Shown one piece after another: positions 40,523 to 49,806 of a stretch of 64,000 nucleotides of DNA; the first letter of the stretch is position 1, and the number at the start of each line of letters is the position of its first letter. The notes beneath the pieces are model-generated. The model was not told the origin of the DNA, searched no databases, and saw only the letters and a list, made by a program, of their open reading frames with translations. This DNA is from Paracoccus sp. SMMA_5_TC (lineage in GTDB: Bacteria > Pseudomonadota > Alphaproteobacteria > Rhodobacterales > Rhodobacteraceae). The stretch lies in the NCBI RefSeq assembly GCF_009696685.2, contig NZ_CP102355.1, forward strand, positions 434,001-498,000. The letters are read 5' to 3'. A program made the translations under genes and the position numbers.

Positions 40523-41451
40523 TCCCCCCTGCATCACGACCCATAGCCGGTGACGGCATGCTGCGCCAGGTAGGGTTGTGGGGCGGCACGGCGGCCGTGG
40601 TGCTGGCACTGCACCTTGGGGTTGTCGGCTGGCTCTTCGACAGCGATGCAGTCCCGCCCCCCAGCGGGCTGCCACAGGCCATCATGATCGACCTGGCGCC
40701 GCTGCCGGTGGCCCCGCCCGCCGCGCCGGACAATCAGGATTCCGATGCGATGCCGCCGCCGGCCCCCCGGGCCGAGTCCCAGCCTGATCCAGAGCCGGCG
40801 CCCGAACCCGAGCCCGAGCCGGCCCCCTCGGAACAGGGGAACATGCAGCAGGATCCAGCGCTGCCTGAACTGCCCGAACTGCCCGAGCTGCCACCGATCG
40901 AACAGATGAACAGCCTGTTTGCGCCGCCGCAGGCGGTGGCCCTGCCGCAATCGGCCCGCCCGCGCCCTCGTCCCGTGGCCCAGACCCAGACCCAGACCGA
41001 GTCCCAGCGCAAGACCCGGATCACGCAGGACAGAGAGCCGCAACGTCAGACAAAAGCCGCGGCCGAACCCCCGTCCACGCCAGCGTCGGACCAGCCTGCC
41101 CGGCGCCAGACTACAGCCTTGCGCGCCCCCACAGCCCCACAAGGCGCCGCGCCACCCGCTGGCGCACCCGCCCCCAGCGCGCGGCAGATGGCAAGCTGGC
41201 AGGCGCGGGTCAATGCGGCGGTGGCGCGGCATATGCGGCGCACCCGGCTGTCGATGCGCGACAGCGCCACCATCACCATTCGCTTCACCCTGCTGCCCAA
41301 CGGTCAGGTGTCAGGCGCACAGCTGATGGGCAGCACCGGAGACCCCGGCAATGACGCGGCGCTGAACCGACAGGCGGCCCGGCTGCCGCGCCTGCCCCCG
41401 CCCCCCTCGGGGCAAAGCGCAACCCTGATCCTGCCCGTGCGGATCAACTAG
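40519..41451 (+). CDS. tonB: TonB protein
   Basis: 310-residue energy-coupling protein for outer-membrane siderophore and cobalamin receptors. A membrane anchor near residues 18-38 (LWGGTAAVVLALHLGVVGWLF), a long Pro/Glu-rich periplasmic spacer (EPAPEPEPEPAP, then LPELPELPELPP), and a C-terminal domain from about residue 220 (VNAAVARHMRR, ATITIRFTLLPNGQVSGAQL, LPRLPPPPSG). Its last 8 bases overlap tail-to-tail with oxyR. Confidence 0.93.
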   Translation: MIPPASRPIAGDGMLRQVGLWGGTAAVVLALHLGVVGWLFDSDAVPPPSGLPQAIMIDLAPLPVAPPAAPDNQDSDAMPPPAPRAESQPDPEPAPEPEPEPAPSEQGNMQQDPALPELPELPELPPIEQMNSLFAPPQAVALPQSARPRPRPVAQTQTQTESQRKTRITQDREPQRQTKAAAEPPSTPASDQPARRQTTALRAPTAPQGAAPPAGAPAPSARQMASWQARVNAAVARHMRRTRLSMRDSATITIRFTLLPNGQVSGAQLMGSTGDPGNDAALNRQAARLPRLPPPPSGQSATLILPVRIN

Positions 41452-42376
41452 CCTGCCCGGGCAAGGGGGAAACACCCAGCACCGGGGCCAGGCCCCGCAC
41501 CACCGCCGCCAGCGCACGGGCATCGGCGCCGGCGTCGCCCTTGCGCCGCCAGACCACCGCAAGATCGCGCGAGGGCGCAGGGCTGGCAAAGGGCAGAACC
41601 CGCAGCCGGCCGTCGCGGGTTTCCTCGGCCACGGCAAGGCGCGGGATCAGCGTCATTCCCATTCCGCTGGCAACCATGCGCAGCAGGGTCGGCATCGAGG
41701 CTGCCTCGAGGTTCAGCTTGCGGCGCGGGCTGTTGAGGCCGCAGACCGCCAGCGCCTGATCCCGCAGGCAATGGCCTTCGGCCAGCAGCAACAGCCGTTC
41801 CGGCTGAATGCCATCCGGATGCACCGGATCGGCAGGGCCTGCCGGATCCTGATCGGACAGGGCCACCAGAAAATCGTCGCGCAACACCGGCTCGGCCTGA
41901 AGCGCATCATGCGTGGCCGGCAAGGCGACAATGCCGGCGTCGAAGCGGTCGCTGGCCAGACCCGAGAGGATCTCGGCTGTCACGCCCTCATGAAGCTCCA
42001 GCATCGCCAGCGGATAGTCGCGGCGCAGGGCCGTCACCAGATGCGACAGCAGATAGGGCGCGACCGTCGGGATCATCGCCAGCCGCAACCGTCCGGTCAG
42101 CGGCTTGCGCTCGACCCGGGCCAGGGCCTGCAACCGCCGCGCGCTGTCCATCACCTCTTCCGCCACCGGCAGCAGCCGCTCGCCCAGCGCGGTCAGCCGC
42201 ACCGTGCCGGCCCCGGCGCTGCGATGAAACAGCGCCCCGCCCAGATGCGCCTCGAGCTGGGCGATCTGACTGGACAGGCCGGGCTGCGACACGTGAACGG
42301 TTTCGGCCGCGCGACCGAAACTTCCCTGTCTGGCCACGGCAAGAAAATATGCGATCTGGCGCAGGGTGAACTTCAT
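41444..42376 (-). CDS. oxyR: OxyR-type LysR regulator
   Basis: 310-residue LysR-family activator of peroxide defence. The N-terminal helix-turn-helix is LRQIAYFLAVARQGSFGRAAETVHVSQPGLSSQIAQLE. Both redox cysteines of OxyR are conserved in GHCLRDQALAVC (spacing of nine residues, as in Cys199/Cys208), which supports OxyR rather than another LysR. Typical target genes (catalase, ahp) are not adjacent. It converges on tonB with an 8-base overlap of coding ends. Confidence 0.9.
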   Translation of the reverse strand: MKFTLRQIAYFLAVARQGSFGRAAETVHVSQPGLSSQIAQLEAHLGGALFHRSAGAGTVRLTALGERLLPVAEEVMDSARRLQALARVERKPLTGRLRLAMIPTVAPYLLSHLVTALRRDYPLAMLELHEGVTAEILSGLASDRFDAGIVALPATHDALQAEPVLRDDFLVALSDQDPAGPADPVHPDGIQPERLLLLAEGHCLRDQALAVCGLNSPRRKLNLEAASMPTLLRMVASGMGMTLIPRLAVAEETRDGRLRVLPFASPAPSRDLAVVWRRKGDAGADARALAAVVRGLAPVLGVSPLPGQAS

Positions 42377-42431
42377 GCCTGACAGTTAGGTGGGCCACAT
42401 GAATTGACAAGCCCGACGGCGGCCAGCCGCG

Positions 42432-43712
42432 TCACTCCCGCGCCTCGCGTGAAATCAGCAGCTTGTCGATGCGCCGGCCGTCCATATCCACCACCTCGAT
42501 GCGCCAGTCCTGCCAGACGACCACATCCCCCGCCTGCGGCAGCGAGCCGGTGATGTCCAGGATCAGCCCCGCCACCGTCGAATAATCCGGGTCCGGTGGC
42601 AGGGTCACCCCGAAGCGGTCGGCAAATTCGTCCACAGGCATCCAGCCCGCAACCAGCATGCTGCCGTCCTCGCGCACGACGACCTTGGGTTCGTCATCGT
42701 CCACCCCGGCAAATTCCCCGGTGATCGCTTCCAGCACGTCCATCGGCGTCACCACGCCCTCGAAATGGCCGTATTCGTCATAGACCAGCAGCATCTGGCC
42801 GGGCGCGGCGCGCAGCCGGGCGATCACCTCGGGCGCGTCCATGGTCTCGGGGATGATGGGCGCGGGCTGCATCACCTCGCGCAGGTCCAATCGCCCTGAC
42901 AGCCGCTGCGGCAGCAGATCGACGCTGGCCACCACGCCGATCAGATTGTTGGGATCGCCGTCCTTGACCGGCAGACGCGTGCGGCGCGCAGCCGCAAATC
43001 GTGCCGAAACGGTATCCCAGTCGTCAGAGATGTCGATGGCCTCGATCTCGCGCCGGGGGGTCATCAGCCCGCGGGCTGATCGGTCGGCGATACGCATGAC
43101 GCCGGCAATCATTTCGGTTTCGGCGCGGTGAATGACGCCGGCGGTCTCGGCCTCGGAAATGACCAGGCGGATTTCCTCGTCGCTGATGGTCTGCTTGTCG
43201 TCGCCGGACTGGCGCAGCAGGGCCAGAACCAGCTTGCCTGACCGGTCGAGCAGCCAGACCAGCGGCGCGGCCGCCCTGGAAATCATCTGCATCAGCGGCG
43301 CCACCCTGGCGGCGACCTTTTCGGGGTTCTTCAGCGCCAGCTGCTTGGGCACCAGTTCGCCGACGATCAGCGAAAGATAGGTGATGGCCACCACCACGCT
43401 GCCCATGCCCAGGGGCTGCGCCAGCGAGGCGGGAACCCCCCAGCCGGGCAGCGCAGCCGCCAGCCGCGCCCCCAGCGTGGCCCCCGAAAACGCACCCGAG
43501 AGCACGCCCACAAGGGTAATGCCGATCTGGACCGAGCTGAGAAACCGTCCCGGCTGCTCCGCCAGCGCCAAGGCCGTCTGCGCACCGCGATCGCCGCGTT
43601 CGGCCTGAACCTTCAGCCGTGCCGGCCGGGCCGAGACGATCGCCAGCTCCGACATCGCCAACAGCCCGTTGACCAGGGTCAGCACGAAAACAATCAGGAT
43701 CTCGATCCACAT
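42432..43712 (-). CDS. CNNM/CorC (HlyC) family membrane protein
   Basis: 426 residues. An N-terminal DUF21/CNNM membrane domain (MWIEILIVFVLTLVNGLLAMSELAIVSARPARL, SSVQIGITLVGVLSGAFSGA, TYLSLIVGELVPKQLALKNP), then a pair of CBS domains (about 205-320: LMTPRREIEAIDIS, RRTRLPVKDGDPNNLIGVV, MLLVYDEYGHFEGVVTPMDVLEAI) and a C-terminal CorC_HlyC domain. The family is linked to Mg and Co efflux or ion homeostasis; the haemolysin label is historical. ATG 43712 starts the first membrane helix; the frame is open upstream without support. Confidence 0.9.
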   Translation of the reverse strand: MWIEILIVFVLTLVNGLLAMSELAIVSARPARLKVQAERGDRGAQTALALAEQPGRFLSSVQIGITLVGVLSGAFSGATLGARLAAALPGWGVPASLAQPLGMGSVVVAITYLSLIVGELVPKQLALKNPEKVAARVAPLMQMISRAAAPLVWLLDRSGKLVLALLRQSGDDKQTISDEEIRLVISEAETAGVIHRAETEMIAGVMRIADRSARGLMTPRREIEAIDISDDWDTVSARFAAARRTRLPVKDGDPNNLIGVVASVDLLPQRLSGRLDLREVMQPAPIIPETMDAPEVIARLRAAPGQMLLVYDEYGHFEGVVTPMDVLEAITGEFAGVDDDEPKVVVREDGSMLVAGWMPVDEFADRFGVTLPPDPDYSTVAGLILDITGSLPQAGDVVVWQDWRIEVVDMDGRRIDKLLISREARE

Positions 43713-43931
43713 CGGCGGGCTCGCTGGAGGTCGGGAAGATGCCAAAGTCGGACAGGACGCGGCAGGCCGCATCGGTCGGATAAGTCGTCCATCATGCGCT
43801 AATCGGCAGCTTTCTCCGGCTATGTCCGCCCTTCCTATAACGAGCGGGCGCACGAAGCAATGCCGCGGCGATGCAAAGACCGTGCCGCCGCGTCCGGGGA
43901 CGCGGCGGTTTGGCGGCGCTGTCGGCAGGAA

Positions 43932-44702
<771 letters not shown>

Positions 44703-44705
44703 CGC

Positions 44706-45368
44706 TCAGGTCCTTTCGATCAGATGTTTGGTGATACGGGTTTCCAGCCGGCGTCCCACCCGGCTGATGGTTTCGACCAGCAGCCAGAAGAACAGCGCCA
44801 GCACCACATTGGCCTCCAGATAGCGGAAGGTCTCGGTGGACATGCGGCTGACCTGATACATCAGCTCGGGCACGGTGATGATCGACAGGATCACCGTTTC
44901 CTTGGTCAGGATGATCGAGAAATTGACCAGCGCCGGCAGCGCCGACACCAGACCCAGCGGCAGCAGGATGCGCCGCACGATGGTCGGTTCGGTCATGCCG
45001 ATGCTGCGCGCGGCCTCGATCTGGCCATGCGGCACCGCCCGAAAGCCCGAGCGGAAGATTTCCGCGAAATAGGGGCTGCCATAGATGGTCAGGCCCAGCA
45101 GGCCCGCCGGCAGCGCGTCCAGCCGCAGCCCGATCAGCGGCCCGCCGTAATACAGCACGAACAGCTGCACCAGGAACGGGGTGCCGCGGATGATCTCGAT
45201 ATAGGCCTGGATCAGCCAGCGCAGCCAGCGCGGGCCATAGCGCTGCATCAGCGCGATGATCAGACCCAGCGCCATGGAAAAGATCGTGCCCAGGATCCAG
45301 CACAGGATGGTGACGCCAAAGCCGCGCAGCAATGCGGGGCCGTATTGCTGAAAGATGCCCAGTTCCAT
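44706..45368 (-). CDS. Polar amino acid-type ABC transporter, permease 2
   Basis: 220-residue inner-membrane permease with about five helices and the coupling EAA-like loop (GQIEAARSIGMTEPTIVRRILLPLGL). Belongs to the HisMQ type (LIQAYIEIIRGTPFLVQLFVLYYG). The ATG at 45368 overlaps the last base of the preceding permease stop, and the ATPase start lies three bases downstream. Confidence 0.92.
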   Translation of the reverse strand: MELGIFQQYGPALLRGFGVTILCWILGTIFSMALGLIIALMQRYGPRWLRWLIQAYIEIIRGTPFLVQLFVLYYGGPLIGLRLDALPAGLLGLTIYGSPYFAEIFRSGFRAVPHGQIEAARSIGMTEPTIVRRILLPLGLVSALPALVNFSIILTKETVILSIITVPELMYQVSRMSTETFRYLEANVVLALFFWLLVETISRVGRRLETRITKHLIERT

Positions 45369-46015
45369 CACACCGCCGTCCTGTGTTCCAGATAACGTCC
45401 CAGCGCCGCCAGGCACAGGTTGATCGCCAGATAGATGCAGGCGGCGGCGATATAGACCTCGAGCGGGCGGAAGGTGGTCGCGGCCTGCGCCTGGCTGGCG
45501 CGGGTGATTTCCAGGATGCCGACCACCGACACCAGCGAACTGGCCTTGACCAGCAGGATCAGTTCGTTGACCAGCGCAGGCAGCGACATGCCGAAGGCCT
45601 GCGGCAGGATGATGCGGGTCCAGACGTCGCGCGGACCCATGCCGATGGCCACCGCCGCCTCGGTCTGGCCGCGCGGCAGGGCGGCGATGGCGCCGCGCCA
45701 GATTTCGGAAATATAGGCGCTGGCGCAGATACCCACCGAAATCACCGCCGCGGCGATGGGCGGGATGTCGATGCCGATCACCGGCAGCGAATAATAGAAC
45801 ACCAGCAGTTGCACCAAGAGCGGCACCCCGCGCAGGAAACTGACCCAGACCCCGGCAAAGCGGCGCAAGAGCGCATAGGGCGACAGCCGCGCCGCGCAGA
45901 TCAGCGTGCCGATCACCAGCCCCAGCGCGATTCCCAGCACCGAAATCAGCAGCGTGTAGCGGGCCGCCATCAGCAGGGGCCAGAAACTTTCCAGAAAGAC
46001 GGGGACAGAGAACAT
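45368..46015 (-). CDS. Polar amino acid-type ABC transporter, permease 1
   Basis: 215-residue permease of the same HisMQ type (FAGVWVSFLRGVPLLVQLLVFYYS, and the loop GQTEAAVAIGMGPRDVWTRIILPQAFGMS). Presumably forms a heterodimer with permease 2. ATG 46015 matches the usual N-terminus; the frame upstream is not supported. It begins about 60 bases after the binding-protein gene. Confidence 0.92.
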   Translation of the reverse strand: MFSVPVFLESFWPLLMAARYTLLISVLGIALGLVIGTLICAARLSPYALLRRFAGVWVSFLRGVPLLVQLLVFYYSLPVIGIDIPPIAAAVISVGICASAYISEIWRGAIAALPRGQTEAAVAIGMGPRDVWTRIILPQAFGMSLPALVNELILLVKASSLVSVVGILEITRASQAQAATTFRPLEVYIAAACIYLAINLCLAALGRYLEHRTAV

Positions 46016-46076
46016 GCGCGCCTCGACTTGGCCGGTCAGGATGGGCGGGCGGGGCCGCGACCCCGCCCGCCTGCGA

Positions 46077-46895
46077 TCATTCGGTCGGAACTTCGCGCGG
46101 CAGTTCGGTATAGGTGCCCAGCCACTTTTCCTGGATGGCCTTGACGCGGCCGTCATCGGTCATCTTCAGCAGGGCATCGTTGATTGCCTTGGCCAGGGTT
46201 TCGCTGTCGGCTTCCTTGCGCAGCACCCAGGCGAAGTATTTCGGCTCGCCGAACTGGGCGGGCTCGAACAGGGCAAAGGTCTCGGGCCGGTTCTTGACCA
46301 GATAGGTCAGGTTCGGCAGCGATCCGGCCACCGCGTCCAGCCGGCCGGCGGCCAGGTCGGCATAGGCTTCATCGGTGGTGCCGTATTCCTTGATGGTGAT
46401 GCCGCCCAGCTTTTCGCCATAGGCCTGCAACTGCTTGAACTGCGCGGTGCCCTGCTGCACGCCGACGGTCTTGCCCTTGATGTCCTCGGGCTTGGTCAGA
46501 TCGGCATTGGCCGCGGCCTTGACCAGCGACACGGTGGCATCGGCGATCGGCAGGGTGAAGGTATAGCGCTCGAGCCGCTCGGGGGTGATGGTCACCGGCG
46601 CGATCACGATGTCGAACTTCTTCACCTCAAGGCCGGGCAGTTCGGCCGGCCAGGGAATGTCCTGATAGACCGGGGTGACGCCCAGTTCCTTGGTCACCTC
46701 GTCGAACAGGTCCTTGGTCATGCCTTCGTAGGTGCCGTTGTTCAGCATGTCGAAGGGCGCGTAATGCATGTCGGTGGCGGTGACGATCTTGCCCGCCGCC
46801 TTGATGTCGGCCAGCTGATCGGCCTGGGCGGCGCTGCCCAGCGCCAGGGCGGTCAGGCCGAACAGCGCGGCCTTGAGGCTGTGGGAAAACTTCAT
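46077..46895 (-). CDS. ABC transporter solute-binding protein, unusual ligand pocket
   Basis: 272-residue periplasmic family 3 binding protein with signal peptide 1-25 (LFGLTALALGSAAQA). Compared by eye with HisJ, the carboxylate-binding Arg is kept (Arg107, TITPERLERYTF) and the hinge GVQQGTAQ is present, but the Asp that binds the alpha-amino group (IDAAFQD in HisJ) aligns without gaps to Ser192 in LDAVAGSLPN. This suggests a ligand with a carboxylate but without an alpha-amino group, for instance urocanate or imidazole propionate. Located 76 bases downstream of hutU. Ligand is inferred; histidine is not excluded. Confidence 0.9.
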   Translation of the reverse strand: MKFSHSLKAALFGLTALALGSAAQADQLADIKAAGKIVTATDMHYAPFDMLNNGTYEGMTKDLFDEVTKELGVTPVYQDIPWPAELPGLEVKKFDIVIAPVTITPERLERYTFTLPIADATVSLVKAAANADLTKPEDIKGKTVGVQQGTAQFKQLQAYGEKLGGITIKEYGTTDEAYADLAAGRLDAVAGSLPNLTYLVKNRPETFALFEPAQFGEPKYFAWVLRKEADSETLAKAINDALLKMTDDGRVKAIQEKWLGTYTELPREVPTE

Positions 46896-46971
46896 CTTCG
46901 GTTGCTCCTTGTTGGACGGAGGGGTTTGTCTGGGCGCGGCGCCGGTGCGTTGCGACCCCGCGCCCCTTTGA

Positions 46972-48636
46972 TCAAAGGATCGCGGGCAGATTCAAGCCAT
47001 GCTCGCGCGCGCAGTCCAGCGCGATCGCATAGCCCGCATCGGCGTGCCGCATGACGCCGGTGGCAGGATCGTTCCACAGCACCCGGGCAATGCGACGGTC
47101 GGCATCTTCGCTGCCGTCGCAGCAAATGACCATCCCCGAATGCTGCGAAAAGCCCATGCCGACGCCGCCGCCATGGTGCAGCGACACCCAGGTCGCCCCC
47201 GAGGCGGTGTTCAGCAGCGCGTTCAGCAGCGGCCAGTCGCTGACCGCGTCAGAGCCGTCCTGCATCGCCTCGGTCTCGCGGTTGGGCGAGGCGACGCTGC
47301 CGCTGTCGAGATGGTCGCGGCCGATGACGATGGGCGCCTTCAGCTCGCCCGTGCGCACCATTTCGTTGAAGGCCAGCCCCAGCTTGTGCCGCAGCCCCAG
47401 CCCCACCCAGCAGATGCGCGCCGGCAGGCCCTGGAAGCTGATGCGCTCGCGTGCCATGTCCAGCCAGTTGTGCAGATGCGGGTCATTGACCAGTTCCTTG
47501 ACCTTCTGGTCGGTCTTGTAGATGTCCTCGGGGTCGCCCGACAGCGCCGCCCAGCGGAACGGCCCGATGCCGCGGCAGAACAGCGGCCGGATATAGGCGG
47601 GCACGAAGCCCGGAAAGGCAAAGGCGCGGGTAAAGCCTTCCTCCAGCGCCATCTGGCGGATGTTGTTGCCGTAATCGACGGTGGGGATGCCGGCATCGGC
47701 AAAGGCCACCATCGCCTCGACCTGCAGCCGCATCGAGGCGCGGGCCGCCTTTTCCACCGCCTTGGGGTCGCTTTCCTGTTTCGCGCGCCATTCGGCCACG
47801 GTCCAGCCGACCGGCAGATAGCCATGCACCGGGTCATGGGCGCTGGTCTGGTCGGTGACGATGTCGGGGCGCACGCCTCGGCGCACAAGTTCGGGAAACA
47901 CCTCGGCCGCATTGCCGATCAGCGCCACCGATTTCGCCTCGCCCGCCTTGGTCCAGCGGTCGATCATCGCCAGCGCCTCGTCAAGGTCGTGGGTCTTTTC
48001 GTCGACATAGCGGGTGCGCAGGCGGAAATCGGCGCTGGCCTCGTTGCATTCGACCGCCAGGCAGCAGGCGCCGGCCATCACCGCGGCCAGCGGCTGGGCG
48101 CCGCCCATGCCGCCCAGACCGCCGGTCAGGATCCACTTGCCCTTCAGGTTGCCGCCGTAATGCTGGCGCCCGGCCTCGACAAAGGTTTCGTAGGTGCCCT
48201 GCACGATCCCCTGCGAGCCGATATAGATCCAGGATCCGGCGGTCATCTGACCATACATGGCCAGGCCCTTGCGATCCAGCTCGTTGAAATGATCCCAGGT
48301 TGCCCAATGCGGCACCAGGTTGGAATTGGCGATCAGCACCCGCGGCGCGTCCTTGTGGGTCTTGAACACGCCGACGGGCTTGCCGGATTGCACCAGCAGG
48401 GTTTCGTCGTCCTCGAGCCGCTTCAGGCTGTCCACGATCAGGTCGAAATCCTTCCAGGTGCGGGCGGCCCGGCCGATGCCGCCATAGACCACCAGCTCAT
48501 GCGGGTTTTCGGCGACGTCGGGATGCAGGTTGTTCATCAGCATCCGCATCGGCGCCTCGGTCAGCCAGCTCTTGGCGGTGATCTCGGGGCCGGTGGGGGG
48601 ATAGATGTCGCGGATATTGTGACGGGGATTTTCCAT
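46972..48636 (-). CDS. hutU: Urocanate hydratase
   Basis: 554-residue NAD-dependent lyase converting urocanate to imidazolonepropionate. Recognisable regions include [39 protein letters not shown] and [21 protein letters not shown] (NAD site), [20 protein letters not shown], and [22 protein letters not shown]. Full length. It follows the acyl-CoA dehydrogenase gene by 12 bases and is last of the enzyme genes before the ABC transporter. Confidence 0.97.
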   Translation of the reverse strand: MENPRHNIRDIYPPTGPEITAKSWLTEAPMRMLMNNLHPDVAENPHELVVYGGIGRAARTWKDFDLIVDSLKRLEDDETLLVQSGKPVGVFKTHKDAPRVLIANSNLVPHWATWDHFNELDRKGLAMYGQMTAGSWIYIGSQGIVQGTYETFVEAGRQHYGGNLKGKWILTGGLGGMGGAQPLAAVMAGACCLAVECNEASADFRLRTRYVDEKTHDLDEALAMIDRWTKAGEAKSVALIGNAAEVFPELVRRGVRPDIVTDQTSAHDPVHGYLPVGWTVAEWRAKQESDPKAVEKAARASMRLQVEAMVAFADAGIPTVDYGNNIRQMALEEGFTRAFAFPGFVPAYIRPLFCRGIGPFRWAALSGDPEDIYKTDQKVKELVNDPHLHNWLDMARERISFQGLPARICWVGLGLRHKLGLAFNEMVRTGELKAPIVIGRDHLDSGSVASPNRETEAMQDGSDAVSDWPLLNALLNTASGATWVSLHHGGGVGMGFSQHSGMVICCDGSEDADRRIARVLWNDPATGVMRHADAGYAIALDCAREHGLNLPAIL

Positions 48637-48648
48637 GTCTGTCTCCGT

Positions 48649-49806
48649 TCAGGCCAGCATGTTGCCGGAAATGATGGTGCGTTGGATTTCCGATGAACCT
48701 TCGTAGATGCGCATGATCCGCAGGTCGCGGCAGATGCGCTCGACGGGAAAGTCGCGGGTATAGCCATAGCCGCCGTGCAGTTGCAGCGCGGTGTCGGCGA
48801 TGCGTCCGGCGGCCTCGGATGCGGCCAGCTTGGCCATGCTGGCGGCCAGCGAAAAGCGCCCGCCGCCGCCGTCGTGGGCCGCCTGGCGCTGGCGCGCCGC
48901 GTCCTGTGCCAGCAGCAGGGCCGCGCGATAGGCCACGCCCATGTCGGCGATCATCCAGCGGATGCCCTGGCGGTCGGTCAGCGGCATGCCGCCGATCACG
49001 CGCTGGCGGGCATAGTCGATGGCCGCGGTCATTGCCGCCTGCGCCATGCCCAGGCATTGCGCCGCGACCTCGATGCGGCCGTTGTCCAGCACCTGCATGG
49101 CGGTGCGAAAGCCGCGGCCTTCCTCGCCCAGCAGCGCCTCGGGTGGCAGGTGGCAGTCGATGTTGAGCGTGAACACATGCCCGCCGCGCAGCCCCATGGT
49201 GCGTTCGGCCGATCCCGCCTGCAGCCCCGGCGTGCCCCTAGGCAGGATGAAGGCGGAAATGCCGCGATGGCCCAGCGCCGGGTCGGTCACCGCATAAACC
49301 ACGATGAAATCCGCCACCCCGCCGTTCGAGATGAAGCATTTCGTGCCCTTGAGGTGCCAGCCCTCGGCGGTGCGGCGGGCGCGGGTCTGCATGTCGGCGG
49401 GATCAGAGCCGGCGGTGGGCTCGGTCAGGGCAAAGGCGCCCAGCGCCGCGCCCTCGGCCGCGGGCGGCAGCCAATGCTGCCGTTGCGCCTCGGTCCCGCC
49501 GATCAGGATGGAATCGGTGGCCAGGTAATGCGCCGTCAGCGCCGATGCGGTCGAGCCGCAGGCCCCCGCCACGATCGCCACCGCAGACAGCAGCGCCGGT
49601 GCCGAGATGCCCGAACCGCCATAGGCTTCGGGCAGGTTCGCGCCCATCATCCCGGCCTGGCCCAGGATCGCCAGCTGATCGTGGACGAAACGCCCGCTTT
49701 CGTCGGTTTCGGCGGCGCGCGGCGCGATCTGTTCGGCGCAGATGCGGCCCAGCACGTCGCAAAACAGCCGCTCTTCCTCGGCCAGCATGTGCCAATCGTC
49801 ATTCAT
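48649..49806 (-). CDS. Acyl-CoA dehydrogenase embedded in the hut operon
   Basis: 385-residue FAD enzyme of the short/medium-chain acyl-CoA dehydrogenase family. The FAD signature FALTEPTAGSDPADMQTRA is near residue 125, HLKGTKCFISNGGVADF follows, and the catalytic base is Glu369 in RIYEGSSEIQR. It would introduce a 2,3-double bond into an acyl-CoA. It overlaps the CoA-transferase gene by eight bases and sits between hutG and hutU. Imidazolepropionyl-CoA to urocanoyl-CoA is an attractive reaction, since urocanate is the substrate of the next enzyme, HutU; this is inferred from context. Confidence 0.92.
   Translation of the reverse strand: MNDDWHMLAEEERLFCDVLGRICAEQIAPRAAETDESGRFVHDQLAILGQAGMMGANLPEAYGGSGISAPALLSAVAIVAGACGSTASALTAHYLATDSILIGGTEAQRQHWLPPAAEGAALGAFALTEPTAGSDPADMQTRARRTAEGWHLKGTKCFISNGGVADFIVVYAVTDPALGHRGISAFILPRGTPGLQAGSAERTMGLRGGHVFTLNIDCHLPPEALLGEEGRGFRTAMQVLDNGRIEVAAQCLGMAQAAMTAAIDYARQRVIGGMPLTDRQGIRWMIADMGVAYRAALLLAQDAARQRQAAHDGGGGRFSLAASMAKLAASEAAGRIADTALQLHGGYGYTRDFPVERICRDLRIMRIYEGSSEIQRTIISGNMLA

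Noticed and set aside
40780..41060. Tandem repeats resembling a minisatellite
   Set aside because: The repeats are the Pro/Glu and Gln/Thr-rich spacer of TonB, normal for the family.
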